Made by a program: the position numbers and the translations under genes
Notes under the pieces: generated by a model
Databases searched by the model: none
Seen by the model: only the letters and a program-made list of their open reading frames with translations
Told to the model about the DNA's origin: nothing
Assembly (NCBI GenBank): GCA_032622095.1
Contig: CP136069.1
Location: forward strand, 187,169,122 to 187,233,121
Length of the DNA: 64,000 nt
Source: Siphonodentalium dalli
Lineage: Eukaryota; Mollusca; Scaphopoda; Gadilida; Siphonodentaliidae
Direction: 5' to 3'
Shown: positions 11,279-22,319 of the stretch, in pieces
How positions within the stretch are numbered: position 1 is the first letter of the stretch
Layout: every line of letters starts with the position of its first letter

Positions 11279-12438
11279 CAGTGTTCACGCTGGACCGAAA
11301 AAAACTTTAGCCAAAAGTTTAGCCAAATGAAAATTTTATTAGCCAAATGAAAAAAACTTTAGCCAAATGTTTTTTGGCCAAATTAAAAAAAACTTTGGCC
11401 AAATTAAATCATCGTTTTCTGGTCGGTTCACAATTAATGACTAAAGCGTAAAATCTAACATACACAATTTAAATAATGTTGTTGAACTAGAAGTATTTTT
11501 ATATATATCATTTATTAAAAATTTATTAATCTTTATGTGACAGAGTGATTTGGGGGGGGGGGGAATAACCCGGGATTGTCCCTCTTAATGTCATTATTTT
11601 TTTGTTTTATATCAATATCTTTTTTTAAATCATTAAATATTTATCCTTGCGAAAATATCTAAGTGACATCTGGAAACTAATAACTTAATATTGTTACACC
11701 ATTATCAAATTACAATCTGTCATAAAAGCATGCATATTATTTTGACTGTATCGGTATTGACGACAAATAGCCACAAAATATCTGTCGTGATTCACATTTG
11801 GCTGATTAAGCTATTGTCTTACACTTGGTGCTCATAAACCTCGACCGTCATAAATACAATGTCATCATAAACATGCATTGTGCTGGCGCGCCGTGAGTGA
11901 CCAGACAGACAATGGGCTGAATGGGGGATTAGGGGATTAAATGTAAAAATTAATAATGACCTTTTGCTGCTTCGTGCAGAGTGACGTAATCTTTCTCCAG
12001 ATTAAAACAGCCTTTTACGAACAAATTGCTTATATACCGGCGTCAATGCACTTTACAAAACATTGCTTTCTTCACATTGTCATAATTCAACCACGGTCGG
12101 TTTAATGTCCATGCGTCTTTGAATGTCCGTCTTGTGAAAACTAAAGATGATTGCATATCACTTTGTGATCGCTTGGTTGATAGAGTTGTCGATCGGGTTT
12201 CCCTTTGTACGATATTTCATAAGTACGAAAATAATGAAATACTTTCGTCACCTAACTTCGTCTTCGAATGTCGATCTATTGAGCGCTTTTATTAATTAGC
12301 TTTCTGGCTCCATGCTTTCAATCTCCATTTGGGTTCAAAAAACGTTTAGCCAAAAGTTTAGCCAAATGAAATTTTTATTAGCCAAATTCGAAAAAGATTA
12401 GCCATTGGCTAATTTGGCTACCGACAGCGTGAACACTG
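11279..12438. mobile_element. hAT-type non-autonomous element
   Basis: Perfect 14-bp TIRs CAGTGTTCACGCTG / CAGCGTGAACACTG flanked by a perfect 8-bp duplication GTCAAGAT (11271-11278 and 12439-12446). An 8-bp TSD with a CA(G) start defines hAT. The subterminal regions carry many TTAGCCAAA-type repeats (about eight on the left, four on the right), typical of transposase binding sites. Length is 1160 bp with no coding frame. It sits in the 3' region of the LINE, so it inserted later. Confidence 0.92.
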
Positions 12439-12526
12439 GTCAAGATGTATATAATTGTAAACCGACACACCGTGTTACTCATAGTTAATCATAGTAATGT
12501 CTGACTGATTTGGATTGTTCAATTGA

Positions 12527-14503
12527 CTAGGGTGTATTTCTCTGCAGGTATGCGCTGTACCACAGCCATAATTTTGCAGTAATTGTTACCATAAAGTTGA
12601 GAAAGGCGTCAATATCATCAAGTGTTGTATATATATCGCTAGTACCATGAGCCAAATGAAGCAAGATCAGTTCGTCCATTGAAAGACCGTCAATAATAAC
12701 ATAGCAGTCTACGCCATAACGATCAATGATATCAAAACACATATTATTTCGTATTGTTGTCAGGGAACTGCATTCAATGAGAACGTGCTGTACTTTATCA
12801 AGATATGTTTTAAGACAGTTAGGGCACTGGATTGGTGACTCGTTTAAGTACGTGGTTGCGTCGATCACAAGAGCTGTTGTTAGATAAGAATGTTTATTGT
12901 ATGAAAATTTTCTACAGAGTCGCCAAAGATCAGACATGCTTAGGTTTGCATGTACATTCCGAAACCGATTGAATGATGTGTCCATGTCTGTTCTAATTTT
13001 CCAATCTGACTCGCTTACATTTCGAATATTGTTTCTCGTTAGCGCCTTCCATGACTCTTTCGATGGGAATAATCCAGACCTGATGTACTCAGATACTGCA
13101 TTCATCAGGTTGTATTTCTCGAGTAATGAGAACACTTCACTGATAAAAGTGAATGTCGGGTTCAATGAGTGAATGTAATCAAAGAGCCTAGTCTCAAAGA
13201 TTGTTTTACATGCTTTTCCAGGCTTTAGTCGACAAAGGGATCCAAAGAGTGAAATCTTTCTGGCATCAATACTAACTTGAAGTGGGTATATTCCTAGCAG
13301 GCCAGTAACGACATCGGTCCTGCATCGGACAGGTAGGCCTTGAATACGCTTCAAGCAAAATCTGTGAACTCTTTCAAGCTTGATTAAGTTTGAATTTGAT
13401 AAGCCACAGAGAAATTCTGAACCGTACAGTCCACGAGAAAGTACCACCGATTTATATATCACCGTTGCACTCTGAGGTGTTATGCCTCCAGCAGTGCTTA
13501 ACATAAGATATGTTGACCGAAGTTTTGAGCTAACACTTTCTGTAAGAGTATTTGGAAAGTCACTTTTATGCAATGGTATGCCCAGGTGCGTTATTGAATC
13601 AGTTTTGTTAACTGCTATGCCATTTAGCATCCATGAGCGATTGATGGAGGCATGTTTAGATTTCTCATTGAATACAATTACCTGACATTTCTGCTGGTTA
13701 TACAAATATCGCCATTGCTTACTGTAATGACCACAAATATCACATAATTTGTGTATACCATATGATGAAAGGGAGAGGAGGGTCATGTCGTCTGCCTGAG
13801 TTGGAGACGAGCAGTTGATACCTCGCAGCCTGAAACCAAAGTTCGATTGTTCGAGCTCACTGAGCAAACTGTCTATGTAGACGGCGTAGAAAATCGGAGC
13901 GAGGGTACTTCCCTGTCTTGTTCCTTGATTGATAGGTATTATACGGGATGTAAGATTTTCGTGGCGTACAGTACAGTTCACACCAGTTAAGAATTCGTTG
14001 AATAAACGTAGAACACCACAATTTGCTCCGCGTTGAAAAAGCTTGTAGAGAAGGCCATTGATCCAGACCGTATCAAATGCTTTACGTACATCAAGAAAAC
14101 ATGCGAAGAGACGTGAATCATTTTCCTCTACATACGAAATGCTTTCCTGAATTATGTATGATGACATAAGACAGCTTACGTTTTTTTGGAAACCGTGTTG
14201 TAGAGGGTGCGTTTTTATCAGGTTAGGGGCGTTTCTCTCCATGCGGTTCAGAATGATTCTTTCGAGTATTTTGTATATGACTGGAAGTAGGGTGATGGCT
14301 CGGTAGCTGTCGAACTTTGATTTCGATTTGCCCCCTCCCTTGTACAATGACACAATAACACCAAGTTTAGCTTTTTTGGGAATATATGAAAAACGAAGCA
14401 TATATGAGAACAGCTTTGCTAAGTGCATCTTTAAACGATGTCCACCATATATGATGTGTTCATAACATAGTAAATCAGTGCCTGCAGCTTTGCCTGTTTT
14501 CAA
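12527..14503 (-). pseudogene. LINE ORF2, reverse transcriptase and C-terminal part
   Basis: 658 codons in one frame. RT landmarks: GKAAGTD at residues 4-10, SYRAITLLPVIYKILERI at 66-83, FLDVRKAFDTVW at 136-147 with the first palm aspartate at 138, QGTRQGSTLAP at 193-203, and the catalytic ADD at 237-239 (the usual aromatic before ADD is Q). HLGIPL closes the palm/thumb. A Cys-x2-Cys...His...Cys knuckle uses residues 560, 563, 573 and 578. The start is not real: one missing T next to AAACATTG shifts the frame from the preceding segment, which ends VIKH. All catalytic residues are kept, so the copy is young but broken. Confidence 0.9.
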
Positions 14504-15188
14504 TGTTTTATGACTGTTGTCAGTTCTTCTATGGACACAGAGTATGTTATTATGTCATCATATGACCCACGTTCGGGATCATTTAAGAGATTAGACACGA
14601 TTTCGTTAATATCGTTAAAGAAAGAATTGTCGAATTCGTCGGACTCAAGTGGGGAGTATAAAGTTTCATAATAATTTGCCCATGCATCAGTTATTTCACT
14701 GCGAGTTCTTATCGTGATGCCATCAACCTCAAAAATGCTGCTATTTGTTTCTTTTCGCTTAGATTTAACCGTGTTGAATTTTCTAAAAAATAGTCCCTGA
14801 TCAATTTCGGCAGCTTGGTCTAATTCATTATTCTGGTCAGCCATGAATTTCGAATTGCATTTGCGTAATTCTTTTCGAAATAATCGCTTTGTTTCTTTAT
14901 ACCGCGAGTAACTTTGGTGTGAGTGCCCTCTAGGCCTTCCCTCTAATAACCATGTACCACGACAAGAGCGCATTTCTCTGTGCAGTTGCTTTAGTGTACT
15001 ATTCCAGTATGGTTTCAGAAAAGGCTTGAATGATTTTTTTGGGATTGCAAGCTCAGCTGCATTTTGAATTGCTACCACGGTTTTATCGTAAACAATGTCA
15101 AGCATTTCAATATCAGACACATTGCAAACAGGTAAAGCTGCTTCTATTTTAGATTGGTAGCACAACAACATGTTATTATTAGCCCGAA
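14500..15188 (-). pseudogene. LINE ORF2, linker between endonuclease and RT
   Basis: The frame entering from the 15.2-kb insertion junction reads ANNNMLLCYQSKIEAALP and continues through a basic linker (LKPYWNSTLKQLHREMRSC, RFFRKFNTVKSK) to SVSIEELTTVIKH. This is the normal segment between endonuclease and RT in CR1/jockey-type ORF2 proteins. It stops at 14500 because of a 1-bp deletion; the RT resumes in the neighbouring frame at once. The residues before the junction (SPGGGVQRSTNISW) come from the inserted transposon end. Confidence 0.85.
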
Positions 15189-16630
15189 TAGTCCAGGAGA
15201 TATTGGTCGACCTCTGCACCCCCCCCCCAGGACTCAACTTCACCCCACTAATTTTCTTCCTTAAGGTCTCCTCTAATTTTGTTCACTTGTTAACAAGAAA
15301 AAAAAGTGGCCGCAGAGACTCCAGACAAGATGGCGTCCATCATGGCGGCCATTTTTTTTAAATGCACCAGGTCTCTTTAATCGTCGTTATAGTAAAGATG
15401 ATATCACATGCGGTCTTGTTTTCCGCTCGATTCGTTATGCTAATATACAACCCTTACAAATTAGCCAATAATCCGACACCAGAATCCAATATGGCGGCCA
15501 AGATGGCCGCCGAAATGTGAAAATATGCTATTTTTCTTACATGTTACCACCTTTCGTTTGTCTCTGTGGGAAAATGTTGGCATCTTTGCGTCATCTTATA
15601 CATTTATCATATAGAGGAGTCATTATCGACCACATGGGGACCATAATATACATTCATTGCTGGATATTTTTGTCCGATATCACGTTTTCCCAAATGCCGG
15701 TATAATAGGTCAAAGCCGAATCTACGTTAATAACGCGATGTAATGTTTCGAATCAATGACTGTTATTGCTATTATAACAACACCCATGCATATATATGTG
15801 CAGGAGATACTCGAGCTAGGATTCCTCTTATACCTGAGTTGATGAATATTTACCCAAATCCAAGATGGCGGCCAAAATGGCCACCAGAAATAAAAAATCG
15901 CCGATTATCGCTTATTTTAACATCAGTGAGCATTATTGTCATGAAAACTCCACACCTGCTTACTATTGTGAGTTGGGAACACTTAGCCGAAGAACTTTCC
16001 TTGTACCATATCCAAATAAAAGTCCCCCAAATCCAAAATGGCGCCCACAATGGCGGACATATTTTGAAAAATCACCGAAATTTCCTCATATTTACATCAT
16101 TGGGTATTATTGTCGAGACAACTCCACCCATGCTTACAGTTGAGTTGGAAATACTGAGGTGAAGTAATTACCTTACATCTCATGCAAGAAATGGTTTTCC
16201 AAATCGAAGATGGTGGCCAAAATGGCAACCGAAATTTGAAAACACGCCTACATTCCTTTACTTTCTTAGAATGGGCGTTATTCTTTCGCGATTTCTACCC
16301 ACCATTACATGTTGATATGTATGAATTGTTCATTAGGGTTTGGCAAGTGATACTCACAGTCAATATGGCGGCCGAACTGGCGGCCAGAAATTGAAAAGAA
16401 GCCGATATTATCACATACTAATTTCAGCTTTTTGTCATAATATCGATTTGTATAGACGAAACGGTACATAATATAAGTCATCTATTAGTTCCAACGTAAG
16501 TCGTAGCCTTTTGGAAGGATGAAAACCCACAATCGCGATGTGGCATTTCAAAATCCATTCTCCAACAAGGGCTCATACTGGCGTAACCGTATATAGGTGC
16601 GCCGAATAGTCATATTACGACTTCCAAAAA
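15189..16630 (+). repeat. left outer arm of the foldback transposon
   Basis: Reverse complement of 18785-20229 with few differences near the end (for example GGTCGACCTCTGCACC against GGTCGACCGCTGCACC). It contains repeated CAAGATGGCGGCC/AAAATGGC motifs about every 150-180 bp, which give chance frames beginning MAAKMA. No protein is supported. Confidence 0.85.
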
Positions 16631-17061
16631 TCAAAACAACAGTACCTGAGCTTATTCTGAATTGCCACATTCAGCATTATCTAGACCCGTTTCCGTCTCT
16701 TCGTCAGATTAATCTATCTCGCTCGCAACAACAGTTTACTACACTTCTTTGTAGAAGGGTCCCACTAATCGGAATGTTTCAAACAATACATATGCCGGTG
16801 TCCAGCTCACGTGTTTGTTTCGAAAGCTTGGAATTCTTAGCGAGCTTCATTCGTGGTATATCTTATGGTATAATTCAGATTCTACATACGAGTATAGACG
16901 TAATCTTGTGCGATCCACTAGAAAGGTATTCGGTCGATGCGTATACTAGCTTTGAGGAGGACCTATCTATCTGCGTCTTGTCAGCTTTGGTGACCTAATG
17001 GGGATAACAACATGTACACCTGGTGATCTTCCCAGATAGCCACTTCTCAATATATGGTTCA

Positions 17062-17343
17062 TCAATTCACATACTCATCTAATGCACTGGCGTACCCGGA
17101 CAACTTCTGTATATGGCTTATAATGTTGAAAGCCCGACATTTGACGGATGCATTTCTGCTAAGGCGTAGAAGACCATAATGCATAATATACCCAAACTCC
17201 TTGAACATGATCATAAGAACAAGCTTGTTGGCGTCCAGCAATCGTCTCACCGAACAGCTCCAAGCAGATGATAACAATACACACGGTGCTAGTTTGTGGG
17301 TATGTGTCATGATAGTGGAAATGAAATTGGACCATGACTGCAC
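17062..17343 (-). pseudogene. degraded coding remnant, left inner arm
   Basis: The minus-strand frame ending ISHIQKLSGYASALDEYVN and a stop has a counterpart in the right arm ending LSKLSTYANAFAEFVS and a stop. Upstream, HKLAPCVLLSSAWS matches HKLAPRALFFSAGG of the right arm. Similarity at protein level between diverged arms, both ending at the same stop, suggests a former coding exon. I do not recognise the family. Confidence 0.4.
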
Positions 17344-18068
17344 CGCCCCTTATTTTGTTATGTTTTCGATTCAGACAGGATCTCATGTGTGGCTTTGCTT
17401 TCCTTGTATGCTAAGATTGTATGTTCCCATCAGTTTGGAAGCCGTTCTTAAACAACTGGATCAGGCGTGTGCCATTGGCTACTCCTGTATAAGCCCCACC
17501 AAGACTGGGGTGTAGTCTTAAAGGCGATACATTTGATAGTTGGATGATATGTCACACTCACGCTGGGTGGTATGGTTCAAGAAAGTACAAATGCCATCAA
17601 CAAAAGGGTGAAATATTCAACGCGAAGAACATCCAGAGGAATGTTACGTTGATGAGCTCTTGCATTCAGTTCAACAAACGTTGGTACACCAAGTGATTTG
17701 TTGGTAACATCACCATTGCGACCATTTTCCTGCATGAGACATTAACTACTATATTCTAAAGTTATATATATATAAAGCTATATGATAATAAAGGTCGCGT
17801 TTCCCAACGTCCACCGTGACAGCCATTGTCATCGAGACTGTAAATTGTTCTTTAAATACATAATGAAATAAATGCACCACAGTTCCTGACATTTTCTTGA
17901 ATAATACCGCCCACATACTGACACTAACCCTGAGAGAGGATAAAAAAAACGCATACATTCATGCTATAAAGACATTCTCCTTTAGTCCATCCGACTGTTT
18001 TGAGGGAGGCTAGCATAGTATTATCCAGACAAAATGTACGTAGTTGAATCAGAAAGGCTTCGAAACGG

Positions 18069-18420
18069 ATGTGGAAATACAATCTTACCACACCAAAAAA
18101 AACCATGACATGCACCAGGTGTAGGGGTGGTGTTTACCGTGGCCATTTCATTCCCACTATCATGGCGCATGTCCACAAACTAGCACCGCGAGCATTGTTC
18201 TTCTCTGCTGGGGGATATTCGACGAGACAACTGCGGGGCGTCACACAGTTTGCTTCGGATCATGGTCAAGAAGTGTGGGTAGTCTGTACACCATGGTCTT
18301 CTCCTTATCAGATAGACTTCTGTCCAAGGGAATGAGACAGCTAGCAACGTTCGAAACACTGTCGAAGTTGTCCACATATGCCAATGCGTTCGCTGAGTTT
18401 GTGAGTTGACGAACCATCTA
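18069..18420 (+). pseudogene. degraded coding remnant, right inner arm
   Basis: Counterpart of the left-arm remnant in opposite orientation: HKLAPRALFFSAGGYSTRQL, then DHGQEVWVVCTPWSSPYQ, and after frame changes LSKLSTYANAFAEFVS with a stop near 18410. Left-arm matches include DHVQGVWVYYALWSSTP. It is broken by frameshifts. Function unknown; possibly a transposase or a captured host exon. Confidence 0.4.
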
Positions 18421-18784
18421 TTGAGAAGTGACTAGCTAACTGGTTCGCCAGGTGTACATGCCGTTATCCCCACGGGGTATGAGACACATACATAGAGATG
18501 ACCTTCTGTAAGCTTGTATACTCATCGGTCATATGCCTTCCCAGTTCAAGATGACGCACAAATATCATATTTAGCAAATATTTAAAATCGTAAGCTAGAC
18601 ACCGGAAAATGAATTGTTTGAAACATTATGATTAGAGGGACCCTACTCCCAGGACGTGGTGAATACTTTGTCGCTGTGGGCGACCTAGATTTATCAGACA
18701 AATCAGTGGAAGCTGGTCCAGATAATTATGGATGTGTCGTGGCAAATCAGAATATGTTATCAGGTAATTGTTCTGATATAACTA

Positions 18785-20229
18785 TTCGGCGTACCTACGC
18801 TTACGGCCATTATCGGCGCTAAGTGGAAAATGGATTTTGAAATGGCACATCGCGATATTAATTGTGGGTTTTCATCTTTCCAGAAGGATACGAGCTATGT
18901 TATGCGTTTTGATACCTTTAAGTTGAACTAGTAGATGGTTTATGTACAGTTTCGTCCATACATACCGATATTATGACAAAAAGTTGAAATTAATATGTGA
19001 AAATATCGATATCTTTTCAATTTCTAGCGGCCAATTTAGCAGCGATCTTGGCTGTGATTATCAATTGCCAAACCCTAATGAATACTTCATGTCACTATTC
19101 CATATCAACATGTAATGGTGGATAGAAATCGCGAAACAATAACGCCCATCGTAAGAAAGTAAAGGAATGTAGACTTGTTTTCAAATTTCGGTCGCCATTT
19201 TGGCCGCCATCTTCGATTTGGAAAACAATTTCTTGCATGAGATGTAATGTAATTACCTCACCTCAGTATTTCCAACTCAAATGTAAGTATGGGTGGAGTT
19301 CTCTCGACAATAATGCCCAATGATGTGAATATGAGGGAATTTCGGTGATTTTTCAAAATCTGTCCGCCATCGTGGGCGCCATTTTGGATTTGGGGGACTT
19401 TTATTTGGATATGGTACAAGGAAAGTTCTTCGGCTAAGTGTTCCCAACTCACAATAGTAAGCAGGTGTGGAGTTTTCATGACAATACTGCTCACTGATGT
19501 TAGAATAAACGATTTTTGGCGATTTTTTATTTCTGGTGGCCATTTTGGCCGCCATCTTGGATTTGGGTAAATATTCCTCATCTCAGGTATAAGAGGAATC
19601 CTAGGTCGAGTATCTCCTGCACATATATATGCATGGGTGTTGTTATAATAGCAATAACATTCATTGATTCGAAACATTACATCGCGTTATTAACGTATAT
19701 TCGGCTTTGACATATTATACCGGCATTTGGGAAAACGTGATATCGGATAACAATATCCTGCAATGAATGTATATTATGGTCCCCATGTGGTCGCCAATGA
19801 CTCCTCTATATGATAAATGTATAAGATGACGCAAAGATGCCAACATTTTCCCACAGAGACAAACGAAATGTGGTAACATGTAAGAAAAATAGCATATTTT
19901 CATATTTCGGCGGCCATCTTGGCCGCCATATTGGATTCTGGTGTCGGATTTTTGGCTAATTTGTAAGGGTTGTATATTAGCATAACGAATCGAGCGGAAA
20001 ACAAGACCGCATGTGATATCATCTTTACTATAATGGCGATTAAAGAGACCTGGTGCATTTAAAATAAATGGCCGCCATGATGGACGCCATCTTGTCTGGA
20101 GTCTCTGCGGCCACTTTTTCTTCTTGTTAACAAGTGAAAAAAATTAGAGGAGACCTTAAGGAAGAAAATTAGTGGGGTGAAGTTGAGTCCTGGGGGGGGT
20201 GCAGCGGTCGACCAATATCTCCTGGACTA
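18785..20229 (-). repeat. right outer arm of the foldback transposon
   Basis: Inverted copy of 15189-16630, including the same GGCCGCCAT motif series and the same poly-C stretch near the end (eight rather than ten C). Confidence 0.85.
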
Positions 20230-20232
20230 GAA

Positions 20233-21031
20233 CGGTTCGCCAGTCCCATGCCGGGCACCGCGTTTCAATGTTTGTATTTAGTCGATCACAGGCAATCTCC
20301 ATAAGGATTGGCCTATGGTTAGAAGTGTTTTCCTCGTTGTCATCAAGCACCACTACTCGACGGACCCTATGAAATTCATCATTATGTATCAATATATGAT
20401 CGATGATAGTCCCACATGATCCGTCCGCGGGGACGAACGTTGTGAGACGATCTTCACACAGAATTGAATTATTGGCGGACATATATCTACGAGCATTCAG
20501 CATATCCCGAAACCACCTGTTACGCGAGTCTGTTTTTTCAAGATTTCCGTTGAAGTCTCCAATAAAAATTACTTTACCTAGTGATGAATAGGCTATTATT
20601 AGATCAGATACTTTCTCAAGATATTCTTTATAAAACTCGACAGAATAGTTTGTCGATGGAAGATAGACTTGGAAGATATAAAGATAGTTGTATTCTGATA
20701 GGTGGATTTGAATTCCAATAATTCGATCGTCATAGCACTCTACGGCAGATATCACGCTGTCTAATCGTTTGTGCCAGAAGATAGAAACACCACCTTTGTA
20801 TCTGCCGCGTTGTAAAGGTAGTCTATGCGAGGAATCGCAAACAGCTAAGTACGAATAGTGTTTGCTAATAGCCTCAAGAAACGAAACATTGTGTTCCGGC
20901 AGCCAGTGTTCACTAATTCCGAAGATGTCTATAGTCTCGTCGGATAATAACCGACTGAGGTAGCTACTGCTACCCATTATGCCTGTGGCGTTCCAAGTGC
21001 CTAATTTTAAAGAACATGTTGTAGAAGACAT
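20233..21031 (-). pseudogene. LINE ORF2, AP-type endonuclease domain
   Basis: Begins MSSTTCSLKLGTWNATG and carries the exonuclease-endonuclease-phosphatase fold residues: N14 (WNATG), E41 (SEHWL), Y123 (YLPS), D159 and N161 (GDFN), D211 (IDHIL) and H239 (SNHRP). The aspartate usual in SDH is N238 here. This domain nicks target DNA to prime reverse transcription. The frame is intact to WDWRTV, where the foldback transposon interrupts it; the rest of ORF2 continues at 15188. The start codon lies about 120 bp after the ORF1 stop, a normal LINE spacing. Confidence 0.92.
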
Positions 21032-21154
21032 TATTAACAGTTGAGTTATATATATATAATATAGCTCTCAATAAAGTAATAGATCTTATCTGTACTGATT
21101 CTATGTGCTAAAATGAAAGTATATTAATACACTAGAGTTATTCTTCTTGTTCGG

Positions 21155-21910
21155 CTAATCACCGCCGCTCATATTGATACTATTTACACCAAGACTGTTT
21201 GTGTGGTGGTATGTAGATCGCCTGGGATCGTCATACGAATGTCCATGCGAGTATGATCTTCTGTAGGAGTCATTATTCTCGAAATTTGGTTTTGACATCC
21301 AATAACGACAGAATGCATTACCATGCCAGAAGTAGTTGTCAAAGACCATATAAACATCATCTCGGTGCACGTTGATTCTCGCTGACACGAATTTCGAATT
21401 GTTGCGGCTTCTCAGTATCCTCACAATGGAGAAGCGTACACCAAAGTGATTCAAGTGGTCCTCCATGTTTTCAGTTGTTGTGTTAGCCGGTAGATTACCG
21501 ACAAACACGCGTTTTGTTTTAATGGGACCACTGTTTCTGTGACGTCTCTCTCCGTTGCTATTGTTTCGAACAGAAGAACGTGCACTCTGATTTGGTGTCC
21601 TACTCGTATTACTATGGTCGATATTGGTAGGCGTATTGTTTATGTTGTTGTTGTTATTGTTGTTGCTGCTGCTGTTGTGATTTATATCGGCCGAGCTTTT
21701 GTCGACTGAGTTTCCATTGGCAGCATTCCCTTGGTTAATTCCTTTCATGAAGCATTTAGTCAGTGCAGTTCTTCCCGCAAAGCTGAAATGGATTCCTCTG
21801 CGATCCTTCGTTCTGCTTTTGTACAGCTCATCCCTAATTCCATTCGCGGATGAAAACACTTCAGCTGTGTCCACAAATTCAAAATTTTCATTTCGATCGC
21901 ACAGATCCAT
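21155..21910 (-). CDS. LINE ORF1, SGNH tail plus RRM, 5'-truncated
   Basis: 251 codons. Residues 1-60 (NENFEFVDTAEVF, GIHFSFAGRTAL) look like the end of an SGNH/GDSL hydrolase, with GIH as the likely block V histidine; such esterase-type ORF1 proteins occur in CR1/L2 LINEs. An Asn-rich linker (80-120) follows, then an RRM-like fold at about 133-205 with RNP2 VFVGNLP and RNP1-like KFVSARINV, then a basic/Tyr-rich tail. The predicted job is nucleic-acid chaperone in the retrotransposition particle. The first ATG lies in the 414-bp repeat, so the true N-terminus is lost at about 21905. Confidence 0.75.
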   Translation of the reverse strand: MDLCDRNENFEFVDTAEVFSSANGIRDELYKSRTKDRRGIHFSFAGRTALTKCFMKGINQGNAANGNSVDKSSADINHNSSSNNNNNNNINNTPTNIDHSNTSRTPNQSARSSVRNNSNGERRHRNSGPIKTKRVFVGNLPANTTTENMEDHLNHFGVRFSIVRILRSRNNSKFVSARINVHRDDVYMVFDNYFWHGNAFCRYWMSKPNFENNDSYRRSYSHGHSYDDPRRSTYHHTNSLGVNSINMSGGD

Positions 21911-22319
21911 TGAATATAAACAATAGTTTTAATTCTCTTACATTCTGGGAGCCGCAACGGGGGTAATATTTCTATGATTTCAGCTATTTTCTATTACTCT
22001 ATGGGCATATTCTGAGACACAGACCAATATTGGTGCTGAATTATAGTATTTTAATAATATTTTATTGCGTAGATTGTACTAAAATATAATCGGTGACTCG
22101 AAAATAAATGAGCCTTTAAACGAATACGGCTCGCTTAATCTCTTCCAATTAGTTCGATAATCAATTAATGGTTCAGTCCATGTGAAGAAAGGACAAATTG
22201 TTGCAAATGACGACTCTATATAAATTTGGACTTATTTTATATAAGCGAAATCACTTGTGGTGGATCCTCCGTTGGTCACATGGAGGTCAACGTTGAGCAG
22301 TTTCATTATTTTAGTATAT
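21906..22319. repeat. 414-bp direct repeat, right copy
   Basis: Identical to 10210-10623. It starts exactly where LINE ORF1 is cut. Confidence 0.9.

Larger units (their letters stand above)
15189..20229. mobile_element. 5.0-kb foldback DNA transposon inside LINE ORF2
   Basis: TIRs begin TAGTCCAGGAGATATTGGTC on both sides and are flanked by the 3-bp repeat GAA (15186-15188 and 20230-20232). Deleting the element plus one GAA rejoins the LINE frame across the gap, which supports these edges. The whole element is one giant inverted repeat: outer arms 15189-16630 and 18785-20229 are very similar, inner arms out to about 17450 and 18035 are clearly related but diverged, with a spacer of roughly 0.6 kb. 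A 3-bp TSD fits CACTA, Harbinger or Academ-type transposons; no transposase was recognised. Confidence 0.85.
10624..21905 (-). mobile_element. 5'-truncated LINE with nested insertions
   Basis: Read on the minus strand: ORF1 (SGNH tail plus RRM), ORF2 (AP-type endonuclease, RT, Cys-His knuckle), then a 3' region holding a hAT-type element and a GAT-rich microsatellite, ending near 10624 with an AATAAA-like signal and a short ATA-rich tail. The 5' end cuts into ORF1 at about 21905. It lies between identical 414-bp repeats. A 5.0-kb foldback transposon splits ORF2. The domain order and the ORF1 esterase-type tail fit the CR1/L2/jockey group, but the exact clade is not determined here. Confidence 0.8.

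Noticed and set aside
15743-16162. Mirror-image frames in the two arms of the foldback transposon (also 19258-19677)
   Set aside because: They match only because the arms are near-identical inverted copies, and they follow GATGGCGGCC repeats; no codon-level constraint is visible.
15191-20227. TA target duplication for the foldback transposon
   Set aside because: TA also flanks the ends, but removing the element that way leaves LINE ORF2 out of frame; GAA restores the frame.
10210-22319. LTR retrotransposon reading of the 414-bp repeats
   Set aside because: No TG...CA ends, primer site, polypurine tract, gag, protease or integrase; the interior is a LINE on the opposite strand.
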